A stretch of DNA of 64,000 nucleotides from JACCTI01 sp038237435 (GCA_038237435.1 JBBRYT010000001.1:62001-126000); one strand, 5' to 3'. Positions 52,713 to 61,472 are shown, numbered from the stretch's first letter. Numbers and translations: made by a program. The notes: generated by a model from the sequence alone, not told the origin.

Positions 52713-53716
52713 GCCGCCACTGCTTTCTCCAACTGCAGCGCTTCGGCAAATCGCGCTGCGATTAGTGACCACGAAGAAGTGCGTTCCTGCCAGGCGCGCA
52801 AATTTTGCGCGCGTGTTTCCAACTGGTTCGGCGAAATTCCAGCCGCCAATTCCTGTGGACTCGTCAGCCAACAGAGCGGTGCTGCGCCTAACGAGTCGGC
52901 GATCGGGGAAATGATATTCAATCCGTGTGCGGCGCAGGCCATGAATGTGCCGGACTTCGACAGACTGAGTTCGTCCTGTGCGGAAAGCGCGAAACTAGAC
53001 GTGCTGAGTAATTCGGAAACCTCGTTCTCCGGAAGCGCGCCCCGCATTTCATAACCACTCGTTAGGCCAACTCTCTGCAGGAGCCTTTCTTCCTCCACAT
53101 CGCCGGCGGACGTGTTCCGGGCTCCGCAGGTGATGATCTTCGCGATCGCATCCGGAACCTCGCAGAATTTTCGCAAGGTGCGAAGACGCGTCGCTTGCAA
53201 ACCAAACACAATTGCGCGCCGCGCTTCGCGTTTCTCGTCGAAGGGGCCCTTTCGGCGGACGTTTGAGCCGACCGGCATCACTTGCGGATCGCATCGCGCA
53301 ACAAGTTTGCGCAGATACTCGGCCTGACTCGGCGTGCTGGTGAAAATAACGTCGGCCGCCGCAATCAACTTTCCGAGATCAGCCCGATGCTGATGTTGAA
53401 TGAAGCGGTTCCTGTTCAGCAAAGGCCAAAAGGCCCAGATCTCGTGAAACATGATAACGAGCAAACCGCCGGCAGTTTTTTTCCACTCGATCAAGTCGCG
53501 CAGGAGTTTCCTCGGATAACCGCGACGATCGAAACCGTAAGCGCTGTACTGCAGGAGGATTTTCGCCTTAGCAGGCGGCAGCTCAATCTCGCCCGGCAAA
53601 AGGAAACGCGGCCTGAAGCGATCGCCCCATTCTTCCACCAGTCGCAGCGTATAGTCGGCTACGCCGCCGCTGCCTGCAGTCAGTTCTGGGGAAATTATGA
53701 CGACCTGATCGTTCAT
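52709..53716 (-). CDS. glycosyltransferase-like protein, paralogue A of a tandem pair
   Basis: A 335-residue protein. The N-terminus (VVIISPELTAGSGGVADYTL) is that of GT-B enzymes. The C-terminal half (FALSAQDELSLSKSGTFMAC) parallels the next gene (FALTNASEETWSKSTTFMAC), with matching WSLIAARF and WSVVASRL ends. The E-x7-E motif is replaced by this SKS-TFMAC block. Sugar unknown. Exact 11-mer copies lie at 52886 and 53057. Confidence 0.8.
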   Translation of the reverse strand: MNDQVVIISPELTAGSGGVADYTLRLVEEWGDRFRPRFLLPGEIELPPAKAKILLQYSAYGFDRRGYPRKLLRDLIEWKKTAGGLLVIMFHEIWAFWPLLNRNRFIQHQHRADLGKLIAAADVIFTSTPSQAEYLRKLVARCDPQVMPVGSNVRRKGPFDEKREARRAIVFGLQATRLRTLRKFCEVPDAIAKIITCGARNTSAGDVEEERLLQRVGLTSGYEMRGALPENEVSELLSTSSFALSAQDELSLSKSGTFMACAAHGLNIISPIADSLGAAPLCWLTSPQELAAGISPNQLETRAQNLRAWQERTSSWSLIAARFAEALQLEKAVAA

Positions 53717-54793
53717 CTAGTTCTCGTTAGGCCAGAACGCTTTCAGGCGGCTCGCCACGACGGACCAATCCGCTTCCGCGCGATACCAATCGGCGAGAGC
53801 CCTGGTTCGACGCGCCAGTTCGGTTTCAGAAATTGTCGGAACCTCATCCGTCCCGATGGTGTGGGAAAACGGGCCGCCCCCGGAACGCGAAGCGGTCGTA
53901 ACAACGGGGCATTCATTCGTCACGCAAGCCATGAAAGTGGTCGATTTGCTCCACGTTTCTTCTGAAGCATTCGTTAGGGCAAAACCTACCCGGCGGAGCA
54001 AGGCACCGACTTTATCCGAAGGAATCTCGCCATGACGTTCAACAAAAATGTCCTCGATCAGCTCATCCCCTTTCTTCGCGAAGACGCCGTCTGGCGGACC
54101 AATTAAGTGCAGTTTGGTTAGCACGCCGGTAGCCGACCATCGACGCATATGTTTCTGGAAAAGCTCCAGAGTCTGCCAACGACCGAAGGGCAATCCGAAA
54201 ATGACAAACTCGGTGCGGGCTCGAGGAATTCCGGGATCCGCCGCAGTCTCGATATTAGAAGGATTTGGAAGAAGACGGACGTCTTCGCGACCAGTAATCG
54301 CGCGCAGGCGCTTTACGTGATGGGTTGAATTCGTGACCAGAACGTCGGCCGCAGGCGCCAGGCGAGCGACAACACGGTCACTCATTTTTCCCAACCAGAA
54401 ATGTCGCGAGGTGATAGGAAATTGGGCGGGCAATTCGTGCATAACGATCATCAATCGACTCTCGGGAAATTTCCTTTTCCACTTTGCCAGGACTCGCGGC
54501 ATCCAGGCCGGATAACCAAAACGGTGGTAAGCGCGTCCCGCGTAATGTAGCAGGACATTGGCCGTTCCGAGGCGGGCGAGCGCGGTGGTAAATTTCTGCG
54601 CGCTGCCGTCGAAGGCGGTCACGCGATCGCCGCGTGGAGTAGATTCCGCACCGGTGGCATTCTTGTTGACCAAGAACTCAATGCGCGACGACTCGTTAGG
54701 CGAATGCGTGCGCAACAACCAACTGTAGGTTCCAATCCCGCACATCGCCGGCGGCAACTCGGTTGTGATGATAACCAGCGGACGGTCTGTCAT
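53717..54793 (-). CDS. glycosyltransferase-like protein, paralogue B of a tandem pair
   Basis: A 358-residue protein. It starts MTDRPLVIITTELPPAMCGI and shares the SKS-TFMAC block and overall layout with the neighbouring 52709-53716 protein, so the two are a tandem duplication. It ends WPNEN, encoded by an 11-mer variant immediately before the stop. It overlaps the upstream fused transferase by 4 bp and abuts paralogue A. Confidence 0.8.
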   Translation of the reverse strand: MTDRPLVIITTELPPAMCGIGTYSWLLRTHSPNESSRIEFLVNKNATGAESTPRGDRVTAFDGSAQKFTTALARLGTANVLLHYAGRAYHRFGYPAWMPRVLAKWKRKFPESRLMIVMHELPAQFPITSRHFWLGKMSDRVVARLAPAADVLVTNSTHHVKRLRAITGREDVRLLPNPSNIETAADPGIPRARTEFVIFGLPFGRWQTLELFQKHMRRWSATGVLTKLHLIGPPDGVFAKKGDELIEDIFVERHGEIPSDKVGALLRRVGFALTNASEETWSKSTTFMACVTNECPVVTTASRSGGGPFSHTIGTDEVPTISETELARRTRALADWYRAEADWSVVASRLKAFWPNEN

Positions 54794-57096
54794 ACTCTGG
54801 CCAGAGTTTCTTCGATCGTTCCCCAGAACTTCTGGATCTGGTTTGCGAGCATGAATTCGCGCCGCCCGAGCGCGAGCGCGTTACGCGCCACGTCGAAGCG
54901 TTGCTTCTCATCTACTTTTGCGAGGGTGGCGGCGATTTCCGCCGGATCAAGTGTCGTCAAAAAAATCGCCGCGCGGTTTTTTTCGAGCAGATCGTAGGCG
55001 GCTGATGTGCGCGGCCCGTGATATAAAATGGGCAGCGCGCTTCCGACATACGTCACCATCTTGGTCGAGAGACTGTAGCGCGCGAAATTCTGATGCTCTG
55101 CTCCGAAAGGCATGGGCATGTAAAGGAGATCGGCAAATTCCAAATCGCGTTGCACCTGCGCTTCGTCGGCAAAGGGCAAGACAGTGACGTTCTCGAATCC
55201 GGCCAAAACTTCGCGCCGAATATGTTCGCAGCGCAAAGTAACACTGGCGCTCAAACCACTCTGTGCGAGCCCTTGGAGAAAAGCGCGCAAATTGCTTTCG
55301 TAGGACATATGGAAAAGTCCCATGAAATAGATTCGCAATTTGCCCGGCCGGGAAAGCGCTCGAATCGATCCCAGACTCGTTAGGCCATCGGTCACGACCG
55401 TGAACGATCGCTCGCCATAGCGCCGGCAATATTCCTGTCCGAGCGCTTTGGAGATGACGAAACAGGCTGCCGCTTCACGCCAGGCGGATTGCATGGCTGA
55501 CTCGCGCGTCTTTGAGGTAGAGCTGGAAGTGTAGGCGAGATCGTCATGGAGACTGAGGAAAAACGGAAGCGAGAGGGCGCGCGCAACTTCTTGAGCGGTG
55601 GCAAAATCTGTCCCCGAATGCGGCACGGCGTGAATAGCGCGAGCGTTCAACTGCTGACAACGTCGACGGAGCCGGCGCCGAAAACTTTTCTCGAAAAAGC
55701 GCATGGTCGCTTTCGGCAGCGACGCCATTCGGCTGTGTTCGATTTTGCCCCAGGAAGGACGACTGCGCAGATGGATCTCGTCGCGCCAGGATTTTGGATT
55801 GCTCGGCGATGTGCAAACACTGCGCCAGGCAAAGGGCGCGTGCGCGGTGAGCGCCCGCAGGATACGCGCTCCGCCGCCCGCCCAACCGAGACTGAAAGGC
55901 TGCACAAAAACAAGCGGACGCGTGGAGTGATGCAGAACTTCCTGGTAAGCGTCGATAGTTTCTCGCGCGATTTGCGACCAACAGAATCTTTGGACGGTTT
56001 GGCGGCTACGCTGCGATAGCTCGTCATAGGCGGAATGGGATAAACGCAGCAGACGAACAATCGCTTCCGAAAAAGCTTTAATGTCGCCGCTCGCGATCAG
56101 TTGATCCGCAAAGTCAGTCTGCAAAATATCGCGCGGACCCGCGACGTTGTAGGCAACCGTCGGGATACCGGCCGCGAGCTGTTCGATGACAGCGAGGCCA
56201 AAACCTTCGACGTAACTTGGGAATGCTCCGACGGTGCAATCGGCCAGCAATGCCGGCAAATTCTCCGGCGCAAAATCTGAGATAAATTCGACATCGCGCG
56301 CGGCCACTTCGCCGAGGTCTGCTTTGATGCGCGCTTCGTCGAGCATGGTGCCGAGAAAGCGAAAGCGTGTTTCGGGCAGATTCTGGCGGATACGGGTAAT
56401 GATCTGCGGCCAATCGTAAGAACCTTTGCGCGCACCCCACATGCCAATGAAACAGACACGGCGTTGCCCGAAGCGCGTTTTGCCATCGGCGGCGGCGGCC
56501 GCCAGGGCCTGACGACGATCGCTCGTTAGGCCGTACGGTTGAACGATAACGTTTCGCAGCCCGAGTTTTTCCCGCAAATAGCCTGCTTCTTCTTCGTTTG
56601 GCAGATTGATGAGATCGGCGCTGCGGACCGCGCGCTCGGAAGCCTTCAAAAACCTGCGCCGGGTGTAGCGGTAGAGAAAACGCCCGGCTAACTTACCGCG
56701 CCCAGCCTGTGGCCAGCGCTGCGCGACACTCTGATCGAAGCGATCGTAAAAACGATAAAGACCGACCGAGCGCGCGACGATAACGCCGGAGAAATTGAGT
56801 TCTTCTTTGGAAAACGGCAGAGCACCGATAAGTGCATCTATCACGTCGAAACGGTGAGCGTTTCGCCTAACGAATGCTTTCGCCTTACCGATGAACATGA
56901 GCTGGCGGAGCGCGAAGGTCACGCGAGTCGCTCGCACGCCAGGGAAAGCATCGGAGAGCGTGAATTTTTCCACGGTGTGGCCCAGCGCGCGCCATTGCTC
57001 GGCCAGTTCCATCCAGACACGCGGGGCGCCAAGGCGTGAATCCCAGGGGAGATTCACGATGACGAGAATGCGCAGCGGCTTTTTGGTCAGCTCCAT
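54790..57096 (-). CDS. double glycosyltransferase (two GT-B modules fused)
   Basis: The start is placed at MELTKKPLRILVIVNLPWDS (57096); the frame before it is an overprint. The 768 residues comprise module 1 (~1-385), a family-4 enzyme with VCFIGMWGARKGSYDW and EGFGLAVIEQLAAGIP, and module 2 (~390-768), which starts LVFVQPFSLGWAGGGARIL and has LRIYFMGLFHMSYESNL and a degenerate C-terminal donor region. It could add two sugars in succession. 11-mer sites lie at 55375, 56521 and 56865. Confidence 0.85.
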   Translation of the reverse strand: MELTKKPLRILVIVNLPWDSRLGAPRVWMELAEQWRALGHTVEKFTLSDAFPGVRATRVTFALRQLMFIGKAKAFVRRNAHRFDVIDALIGALPFSKEELNFSGVIVARSVGLYRFYDRFDQSVAQRWPQAGRGKLAGRFLYRYTRRRFLKASERAVRSADLINLPNEEEAGYLREKLGLRNVIVQPYGLTSDRRQALAAAAADGKTRFGQRRVCFIGMWGARKGSYDWPQIITRIRQNLPETRFRFLGTMLDEARIKADLGEVAARDVEFISDFAPENLPALLADCTVGAFPSYVEGFGLAVIEQLAAGIPTVAYNVAGPRDILQTDFADQLIASGDIKAFSEAIVRLLRLSHSAYDELSQRSRQTVQRFCWSQIARETIDAYQEVLHHSTRPLVFVQPFSLGWAGGGARILRALTAHAPFAWRSVCTSPSNPKSWRDEIHLRSRPSWGKIEHSRMASLPKATMRFFEKSFRRRLRRRCQQLNARAIHAVPHSGTDFATAQEVARALSLPFFLSLHDDLAYTSSSTSKTRESAMQSAWREAAACFVISKALGQEYCRRYGERSFTVVTDGLTSLGSIRALSRPGKLRIYFMGLFHMSYESNLRAFLQGLAQSGLSASVTLRCEHIRREVLAGFENVTVLPFADEAQVQRDLEFADLLYMPMPFGAEHQNFARYSLSTKMVTYVGSALPILYHGPRTSAAYDLLEKNRAAIFLTTLDPAEIAATLAKVDEKQRFDVARNALALGRREFMLANQIQKFWGTIEETLARV

Positions 57097-57106
57097 CGAG
57101 AAAATT

Positions 57107-57952
57107 TCAGCGCCACAGGCTGGTCCAAAATTTGTGTCGCACCGGATTGACGTAATGACGCAAAACAATCTCCGGTCCCGCGTAGCGATCGCGATAAACG
57201 AACTGGTCGTCGAGTTGAAGCACGAACTTTTTCGGATCAAAAAGACGCGCACCGTTCGCATGCATGGTCAGGTGCGTCATGGTCTGATTGGTGAAGAAGT
57301 TGGGCACGCCGTAAAGCTGGAGATAGCGTTCGAGAGCGAACGACCAATCCAATTTTTGCGAGAGAAACAGCACGCCAGTATTCACCGGGTTGCTTCTCTC
57401 GGAGGCTTCGCGAAAGAGCCGCTCGTCACAGGAAAGTTTGCAATCGGCGAGATACAAGGCGGGCGCATCGTCTGCACCAATCGTGGCCAAATCCGCTGCG
57501 CCGCTAAAAAAAAGAACATCGGAATCGAGATAAAGCGCCGGGCCTTGTCGCGGCAAAGACATGACGAGCGCAAGCTGCCGCCCGGTGGGATGGCCGATCA
57601 GATAGGAATGCAATTCGCCCGGGACTGCAGGCGGAATCCATTGCTTGAAAGGCGAAACCGTAACTACGGGATCGAGCGAATGCAGCAGCGCAATGCTCTT
57701 CCCGGAGTAGGTGCCGTCCGAAACGACGGTGAACTTAGGCGGGTGTCCGGCATGACGGAGAAGCGAACGAATCGAGGCCACTTGCTCGGGCAAGGCGCTT
57801 TCGCCGGAATAGGAGTAGACTTCGAAGGGCAGATCGCGGATTCGTTTTTGCGGCGGGAAACGGAAGCCGGACGTCAGGATCGCGGCGTAGGCTTTTCGAA
57901 TTGCTCCGCCTTTCGCGCGCGCGAGATGATAACCGAAGTTTGGAATCTTCAC
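57107..57952 (-). CDS. GT-A glycosyltransferase (GT8-like)
   Basis: A 281-residue protein. The metal-binding D-x-D is in PALYLDSDVLFF; NTGVLFLSQ and the C-terminal LRHYVNPVRHKFW (His metal ligand) fit retaining GT8-like enzymes. The start overlaps the flippase stop by 4 bp; 10 bp separate it from the fused transferase. It contains no 11-mer copy. Confidence 0.78.
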   Translation of the reverse strand: MKIPNFGYHLARAKGGAIRKAYAAILTSGFRFPPQKRIRDLPFEVYSYSGESALPEQVASIRSLLRHAGHPPKFTVVSDGTYSGKSIALLHSLDPVVTVSPFKQWIPPAVPGELHSYLIGHPTGRQLALVMSLPRQGPALYLDSDVLFFSGAADLATIGADDAPALYLADCKLSCDERLFREASERSNPVNTGVLFLSQKLDWSFALERYLQLYGVPNFFTNQTMTHLTMHANGARLFDPKKFVLQLDDQFVYRDRYAGPEIVLRHYVNPVRHKFWTSLWR

Positions 57953-59271
57953 GCCATGGCCGCCCGTTGCACGGAACGAAATCCGCGAAAGCTGAGAACG
58001 AAGTTAAGGAGCAAATTCGGCAGGGCTGAAATGAGATTGAAGATCAGCACACCGCGCACGGTGGTGAAATCGGTGAAGGGAATGAGCGCGACTTGCGTGG
58101 CGAGCGTGAGCGGAATGTAAAGCCATGAACCGGCGACCCACGCTTTGGATGAATTCAGCGCCCAGAAAGTTCCGGTCAGCACGCTCGCAACCGCTCCGGC
58201 GACCATTAGGACAAGCTCGTGCTCGAGATGCGAATACTTGCTGCCCAGGACGTACAAAAACGCGTGGGGAAAATTCGCCGCTGCGCCTAGCACAACGAGA
58301 CAAAAACCCGCGACTGCGCCAACGATGCCGGCGTATTGCCAACGAAGACGTCGCGGACTTTGGCAACGCGCGAAGGCTGGGGCGAAAACATTGGTGAGCA
58401 GATTGCTCAGGACGGCGAAGATCATGGCCAGGCGGCCGAGCGCGCCGACTTCGGCAACGGAATTGGCTTGGTGACCAAAAAAGCTGATCAGGAAAACGGT
58501 GATCTGACCCTGCAGACAAAAGAAGATCGCGTTCGCCGCCTGCGTGCGGATGAAACCTTGCATGGCGGCGCGGTCTTCGGCGTTTTCGTTCGCGTGCAAA
58601 TCGACGACGCGCGCGACGTACATTCGAAGGAGAAAATATTGAAGGAGCACCGCGGCGGCGCCGACGGCTACGCCAATACCCGCGTTCAGAAAAACGAACA
58701 TCAATGCGAGCAGAACGCAGAAGCGCGCGATCGCGCCGGTCAGATCGATGGTCTGAATTCGGCCAATATCGGAATGCAGACGGGGCACGACGCTGAGAAC
58801 TCCGACGGACAACTGGATGACCAAACCGAAAAGGACGACGGCGATAAGAATGACGGTGTAGGCCACCGACGCGCCGTTCTTGACCAGCATGAAATAAAGC
58901 AGCGGGGTCACAACCGCGATGGCGAGGGCTCCCATCCGGCGACGAAGATGCAGTGCGGTGACAATCAATTGACCGAAGCGATGGCGGTCCTGCCAAACGC
59001 GTCCACCGATTGAAACCAGTCCAATGCTAATGCCGATGTCGGCCAGGACATTGATCGTGCCCTGCATGGTATTGGCGATGGTGAAGTAGGCGTATTCGCG
59101 TTGCTCGAGATGCCTAACGAGTAGTATCCCGCTGAGAAATCCGATGACCTGCACGGCCGCCTGCGCGAAAGCGAAACTTCCGACGACGCGGGCGCGTTGC
59201 ATCGCGCGGCGGACGACCGGTGCCGAAGCTTCGCTGAGGAGCGGCGAGGTTGTCGGGCCGAAGAAGCTCAT
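57949..59271 (-). CDS. polysaccharide flippase (Wzx/MATE-like)
   Basis: A 440-residue protein with about 12 transmembrane helices. It moves lipid-linked repeat units to the periplasm. The first helix pair (FAQAAVQVIGFLSGILLVRH) and the paired-helix organisation are typical of Wzx. An exact 11-mer (59112) encodes LLVRH between helix 1 and the loop. It is the first gene after the Wza/Wzc pair and a REP-like hairpin. Confidence 0.87.
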   Translation of the reverse strand: MSFFGPTTSPLLSEASAPVVRRAMQRARVVGSFAFAQAAVQVIGFLSGILLVRHLEQREYAYFTIANTMQGTINVLADIGISIGLVSIGGRVWQDRHRFGQLIVTALHLRRRMGALAIAVVTPLLYFMLVKNGASVAYTVILIAVVLFGLVIQLSVGVLSVVPRLHSDIGRIQTIDLTGAIARFCVLLALMFVFLNAGIGVAVGAAAVLLQYFLLRMYVARVVDLHANENAEDRAAMQGFIRTQAANAIFFCLQGQITVFLISFFGHQANSVAEVGALGRLAMIFAVLSNLLTNVFAPAFARCQSPRRLRWQYAGIVGAVAGFCLVVLGAAANFPHAFLYVLGSKYSHLEHELVLMVAGAVASVLTGTFWALNSSKAWVAGSWLYIPLTLATQVALIPFTDFTTVRGVLIFNLISALPNLLLNFVLSFRGFRSVQRAAMA

Positions 59272-59279
59272 CGTGGCGC

Positions 59280-59308
59280 GGTTTCGGCGGTCAGTAGACC
59301 GCCGCTAC
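59280..59308. repeat. REP-like GTAG hairpin
   Basis: A perfect 8-bp stem (CGGCGGTC / GACCGCCG, 59285-59304) with a 4-base loop, followed by CTAC. On the minus strand it reads GTAG, stem ending GGTC, TACT, GACC. It is the same design as the hairpins at 3543-3617. It lies in the 42-bp gap between the flippase and Wzc genes and could attenuate read-through within the operon. Confidence 0.65.
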
Positions 59309-59313
59309 AAGCG

Positions 59314-61470
59314 CTACGATTGCGCGCGATTGTGCAGAGGCGCGGGCAGACCGTGACGCTCTTCTTCGTGGGCCGGCGGCGTGTTGTAGTATTCGGAATA
59401 CTGGTAGTAATAATATTCCGGCAGGGAAGTATCGACGTAGTTAAGAATCACACCGGGCACATTGACCTGGCGATTGTAAAGGAGCTCCATCGCTTTCTTA
59501 GTCAGGCGCGCTGAGGTGTAAGAGAGTCTAACGACAAACAAAGTGGCGTCGATTTTCGGTGCGAGGCTGGTGGTGTCATCGGCGGCCAGCACAGGCGAGC
59601 TGTCGATGATGATGTAATCGTAGAGATGATAAATTTCCTGAAGGAAGCGATCGGTCGACTCGCGCAGAAGATGTTCGCTTGGTTGCGAAAGAGTTTTGCC
59701 GCGCGGAAGAACGAACAGGCTCGGATAGGAAGTGGGCACCACAACTTCCTGCCAGTTCACTTCGCCTTTCAGGACTTCGGCAAAACCGATGCGCGAAGAA
59801 ATATCAAAGGCTTCCCGTTGAGCGCCACGGCGAAGATCGCCATCGATCAAGAGAGTCTTCGCGCCGGACAAGGCAAAAGTAATCGCGAGGTTGGCGGAGA
59901 TGGTCGACTTACCCTCGTTCGGCACAGCGCTGGTGATGAGCAACGTCTTCGGGCGCGGACCTTCATACGGCATGAAGAAGATCGACGATCGAATGTTGCG
60001 ATATGATTCGGCGAAGACGTGGCGGGCGTCGTCCGGCTGAAGGAGCGTGACTTTGCCTTTGGTTTTTTCGCGCGGAATCTGACCGAGAACATTTTCGGTA
60101 AAGTGATGTTGGAATTCGCCGAACGAGGCCATGCGGTCGTCGATGCGATCGAGTAACAGCAGAATGGCGATGCCGGCGAGCGCGCCGCAACCGAGGCCGA
60201 TGAGCAGGCTCTTGAGCAAACCGGGCCGCACCGACACCGGAAGGCTGGCCATTTCCATGATCGAAACCTGATCGCTCGTATCAACGGCCTGCGAAACGCC
60301 GACTTCTTTCAGGTTATTGGTTAAGCGATCGTAAAGAGTTTTGGCGCGATCCACTTTGCCTTTGAGGCTGTTGAATTGGACGAGACGCTGACTGAGATCG
60401 AGCGCCTTGGTTTCCCATTCCTTGATGTTGACCAGCAGATTTTCCATCTGCTTGCCGATCGAGACGCGGCGAGTGGCCAGTTTTTCCACGGCATCGGCGC
60501 GGAATACTGTGATGAGTTTTTCCTGCTTCGAAATTTCGTCGTTCAGTTTGACGATCTTGGGATGCCTGGGACGCAGGTCGCGCGAAAGCGTCTCGCGTTC
60601 GGCTTTCAATAACTGCACCGCCTGCTTCGCTTTCAGGTAATCGCTTTCCGGTCCGACATCGGAGAATGGCATGACCGTGCCGGCTTGGGCGCCGTCGTCC
60701 TGAGTGGAGTTAGTACTGTTATCGGGCTTCGCGCTAGCGCTACGATCGAGATTCTGGTCAAGGTCGAGCTTTTCCAGGAGTGCGTATTCGGTTTTGAGCG
60801 CGGCGTATTGTTGATTCAGCCTAACGAGATAAGCGGCGGCGCTGTTTCCTTCCTCCTGGATGAAGCCGATGTTGTTCTGCTTCTGAAATTCGAGCATCTC
60901 GTCTTCGCCGTTGCGCAAATCTTTTTCGGTCTGGATAAGCTGCTCGGTGACGGCGGTGGTCACGTTGTGGCCCTGGTCTTCACGCATCCCTTTTTTGAAA
61001 TCGAGATACTTTTGCATGACCGCATTTAAGTAAGCCTGCGTGTATTCGCCCGAGCTACCGATTGCCTGCAGATCAAAAATGGAGGTGCGCGGTTTTTGCG
61101 CGACGGTCAGGTCAACAGCGACCGGGGGCAGTTGTGGATGGGTTGAGCGAAGGAGTGCCTCCGCCCCGCGGCGCACTTCCGCGCTCTGCATGAGCTGAAT
61201 CTGTGTGCCGTAAAAATTTTGCGTCTCTTCGCTGTAGATAGCGGCCTGCTGGATTTTCAGACTGCCGGCAACCATCATTTTGCTCGTCGTCAAAAATGAC
61301 GGCGGCGTCTGGTAGATCATCCAGGCCGAAACGAAAAGACCAATGCAGGTGGTGAGAAGCGGAATCCACCAACGCCGCACGAGAAGCGACCTATAGCGAT
61401 GGAGTCGAGTGATGAACGACGTGCTCCACGGAGCGGAAGCGGGACGATCGAGAGGTGCGGCGTTTTGCAT
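59314..61470 (-). CDS. Wzc-type polysaccharide co-polymerase / tyrosine autokinase
   Basis: A 718-residue protein. It has an N-terminal transmembrane helix (~36-52), periplasmic Wzz domain with coiled coil (~55-410), a second transmembrane helix (LLIGLGCGALAGIAILLLL), then a cytoplasmic BY-kinase: Walker A PNEGKSTI, A' ALLIDGD-type LLIDGDLRR, Walker B YIIIDSSP. The C-terminus has a tyrosine cluster (EYYYYQYSEYY). It controls chain length and assembly. Confidence 0.94.
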   Translation of the reverse strand: MQNAAPLDRPASAPWSTSFITRLHRYRSLLVRRWWIPLLTTCIGLFVSAWMIYQTPPSFLTTSKMMVAGSLKIQQAAIYSEETQNFYGTQIQLMQSAEVRRGAEALLRSTHPQLPPVAVDLTVAQKPRTSIFDLQAIGSSGEYTQAYLNAVMQKYLDFKKGMREDQGHNVTTAVTEQLIQTEKDLRNGEDEMLEFQKQNNIGFIQEEGNSAAAYLVRLNQQYAALKTEYALLEKLDLDQNLDRSASAKPDNSTNSTQDDGAQAGTVMPFSDVGPESDYLKAKQAVQLLKAERETLSRDLRPRHPKIVKLNDEISKQEKLITVFRADAVEKLATRRVSIGKQMENLLVNIKEWETKALDLSQRLVQFNSLKGKVDRAKTLYDRLTNNLKEVGVSQAVDTSDQVSIMEMASLPVSVRPGLLKSLLIGLGCGALAGIAILLLLDRIDDRMASFGEFQHHFTENVLGQIPREKTKGKVTLLQPDDARHVFAESYRNIRSSIFFMPYEGPRPKTLLITSAVPNEGKSTISANLAITFALSGAKTLLIDGDLRRGAQREAFDISSRIGFAEVLKGEVNWQEVVVPTSYPSLFVLPRGKTLSQPSEHLLRESTDRFLQEIYHLYDYIIIDSSPVLAADDTTSLAPKIDATLFVVRLSYTSARLTKKAMELLYNRQVNVPGVILNYVDTSLPEYYYYQYSEYYNTPPAHEEERHGLPAPLHNRAQS

Positions 61471-61472
61471 GG

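Larger units (their letters stand above)
3016..60829. repeat. dispersed 11-mer family GCCTAACGAGT (uptake-sequence-like)
   Basis: Exact plus-strand copies start at 3016, 7304, 7377, 11755, 13628, 14714, 15738, 16620, 22030, 22686, 29726, 36888, 42435, 43947, 45358, 45902, 46210, 47173, 48819, 48933, 50234, 52886 and 59112. Exact minus-strand copies (ACTCGTTAGGC) start at 4581, 10542, 17146, 22078, 25095, 26855, 29238, 41401, 46510, 51546, 53057, 54691 and 55375. Copies with one or two mismatches start at 7280, 8498, 10113, 11214, 12767, 15608, 25481, 27475, 28994, 30340, 32130, 32414, 32730, 37181, 38237, 40455, 43724, 46086, 48046, 48313, 50988, 52199, 53722, 53969, 56521, 56865 and 60819; a weaker one is at 61958. 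The 3' flank often extends as GCTT and the 5' flank is pyrimidine-rich. Counts are by eye. Function is unknown. Confidence 0.9.

Noticed and set aside
56891..58120. Long plus-strand open frame (409 codons) opposite glycosyltransferase genes
   Set aside because: It is antisense to two well-supported GT genes, basic and low-complexity in composition with no domain or ribosome-binding site; a shadow frame of GC-rich coding DNA.
59839..59950. GCCGAACGAG in the wzc-type gene as a motif copy
   Set aside because: It encodes PNEGKS of the Walker A motif, conserved at protein level in BY-kinases; the match is explained by the protein.
3016..60829. 11-mer copies as integron attC recombination sites
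   Set aside because: GCCTAAC / GTTAGGC fits the 7-bp attC core (RYYYAAC / GTTRRRY), but copies are single, lie inside conserved genes, and lack the paired core sites and imperfect palindrome of attC. No integrase gene is present.
3016..60829. 11-mer copies as library adaptor or assembly artefact
   Set aside because: Copies occur in both orientations, vary by one or two bases, keep reading frames open and fall in biologically sensible loops and junctions, which an artefact would not.
3016..60829. 11-mer as a strand-biased Chi or FtsK-guiding site
   Set aside because: Exact copies are 23 plus and 13 minus with interleaved orientation, so no strong polarity relative to the presumed replication direction from dnaA is visible. 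A genome-wide skew test is still needed.
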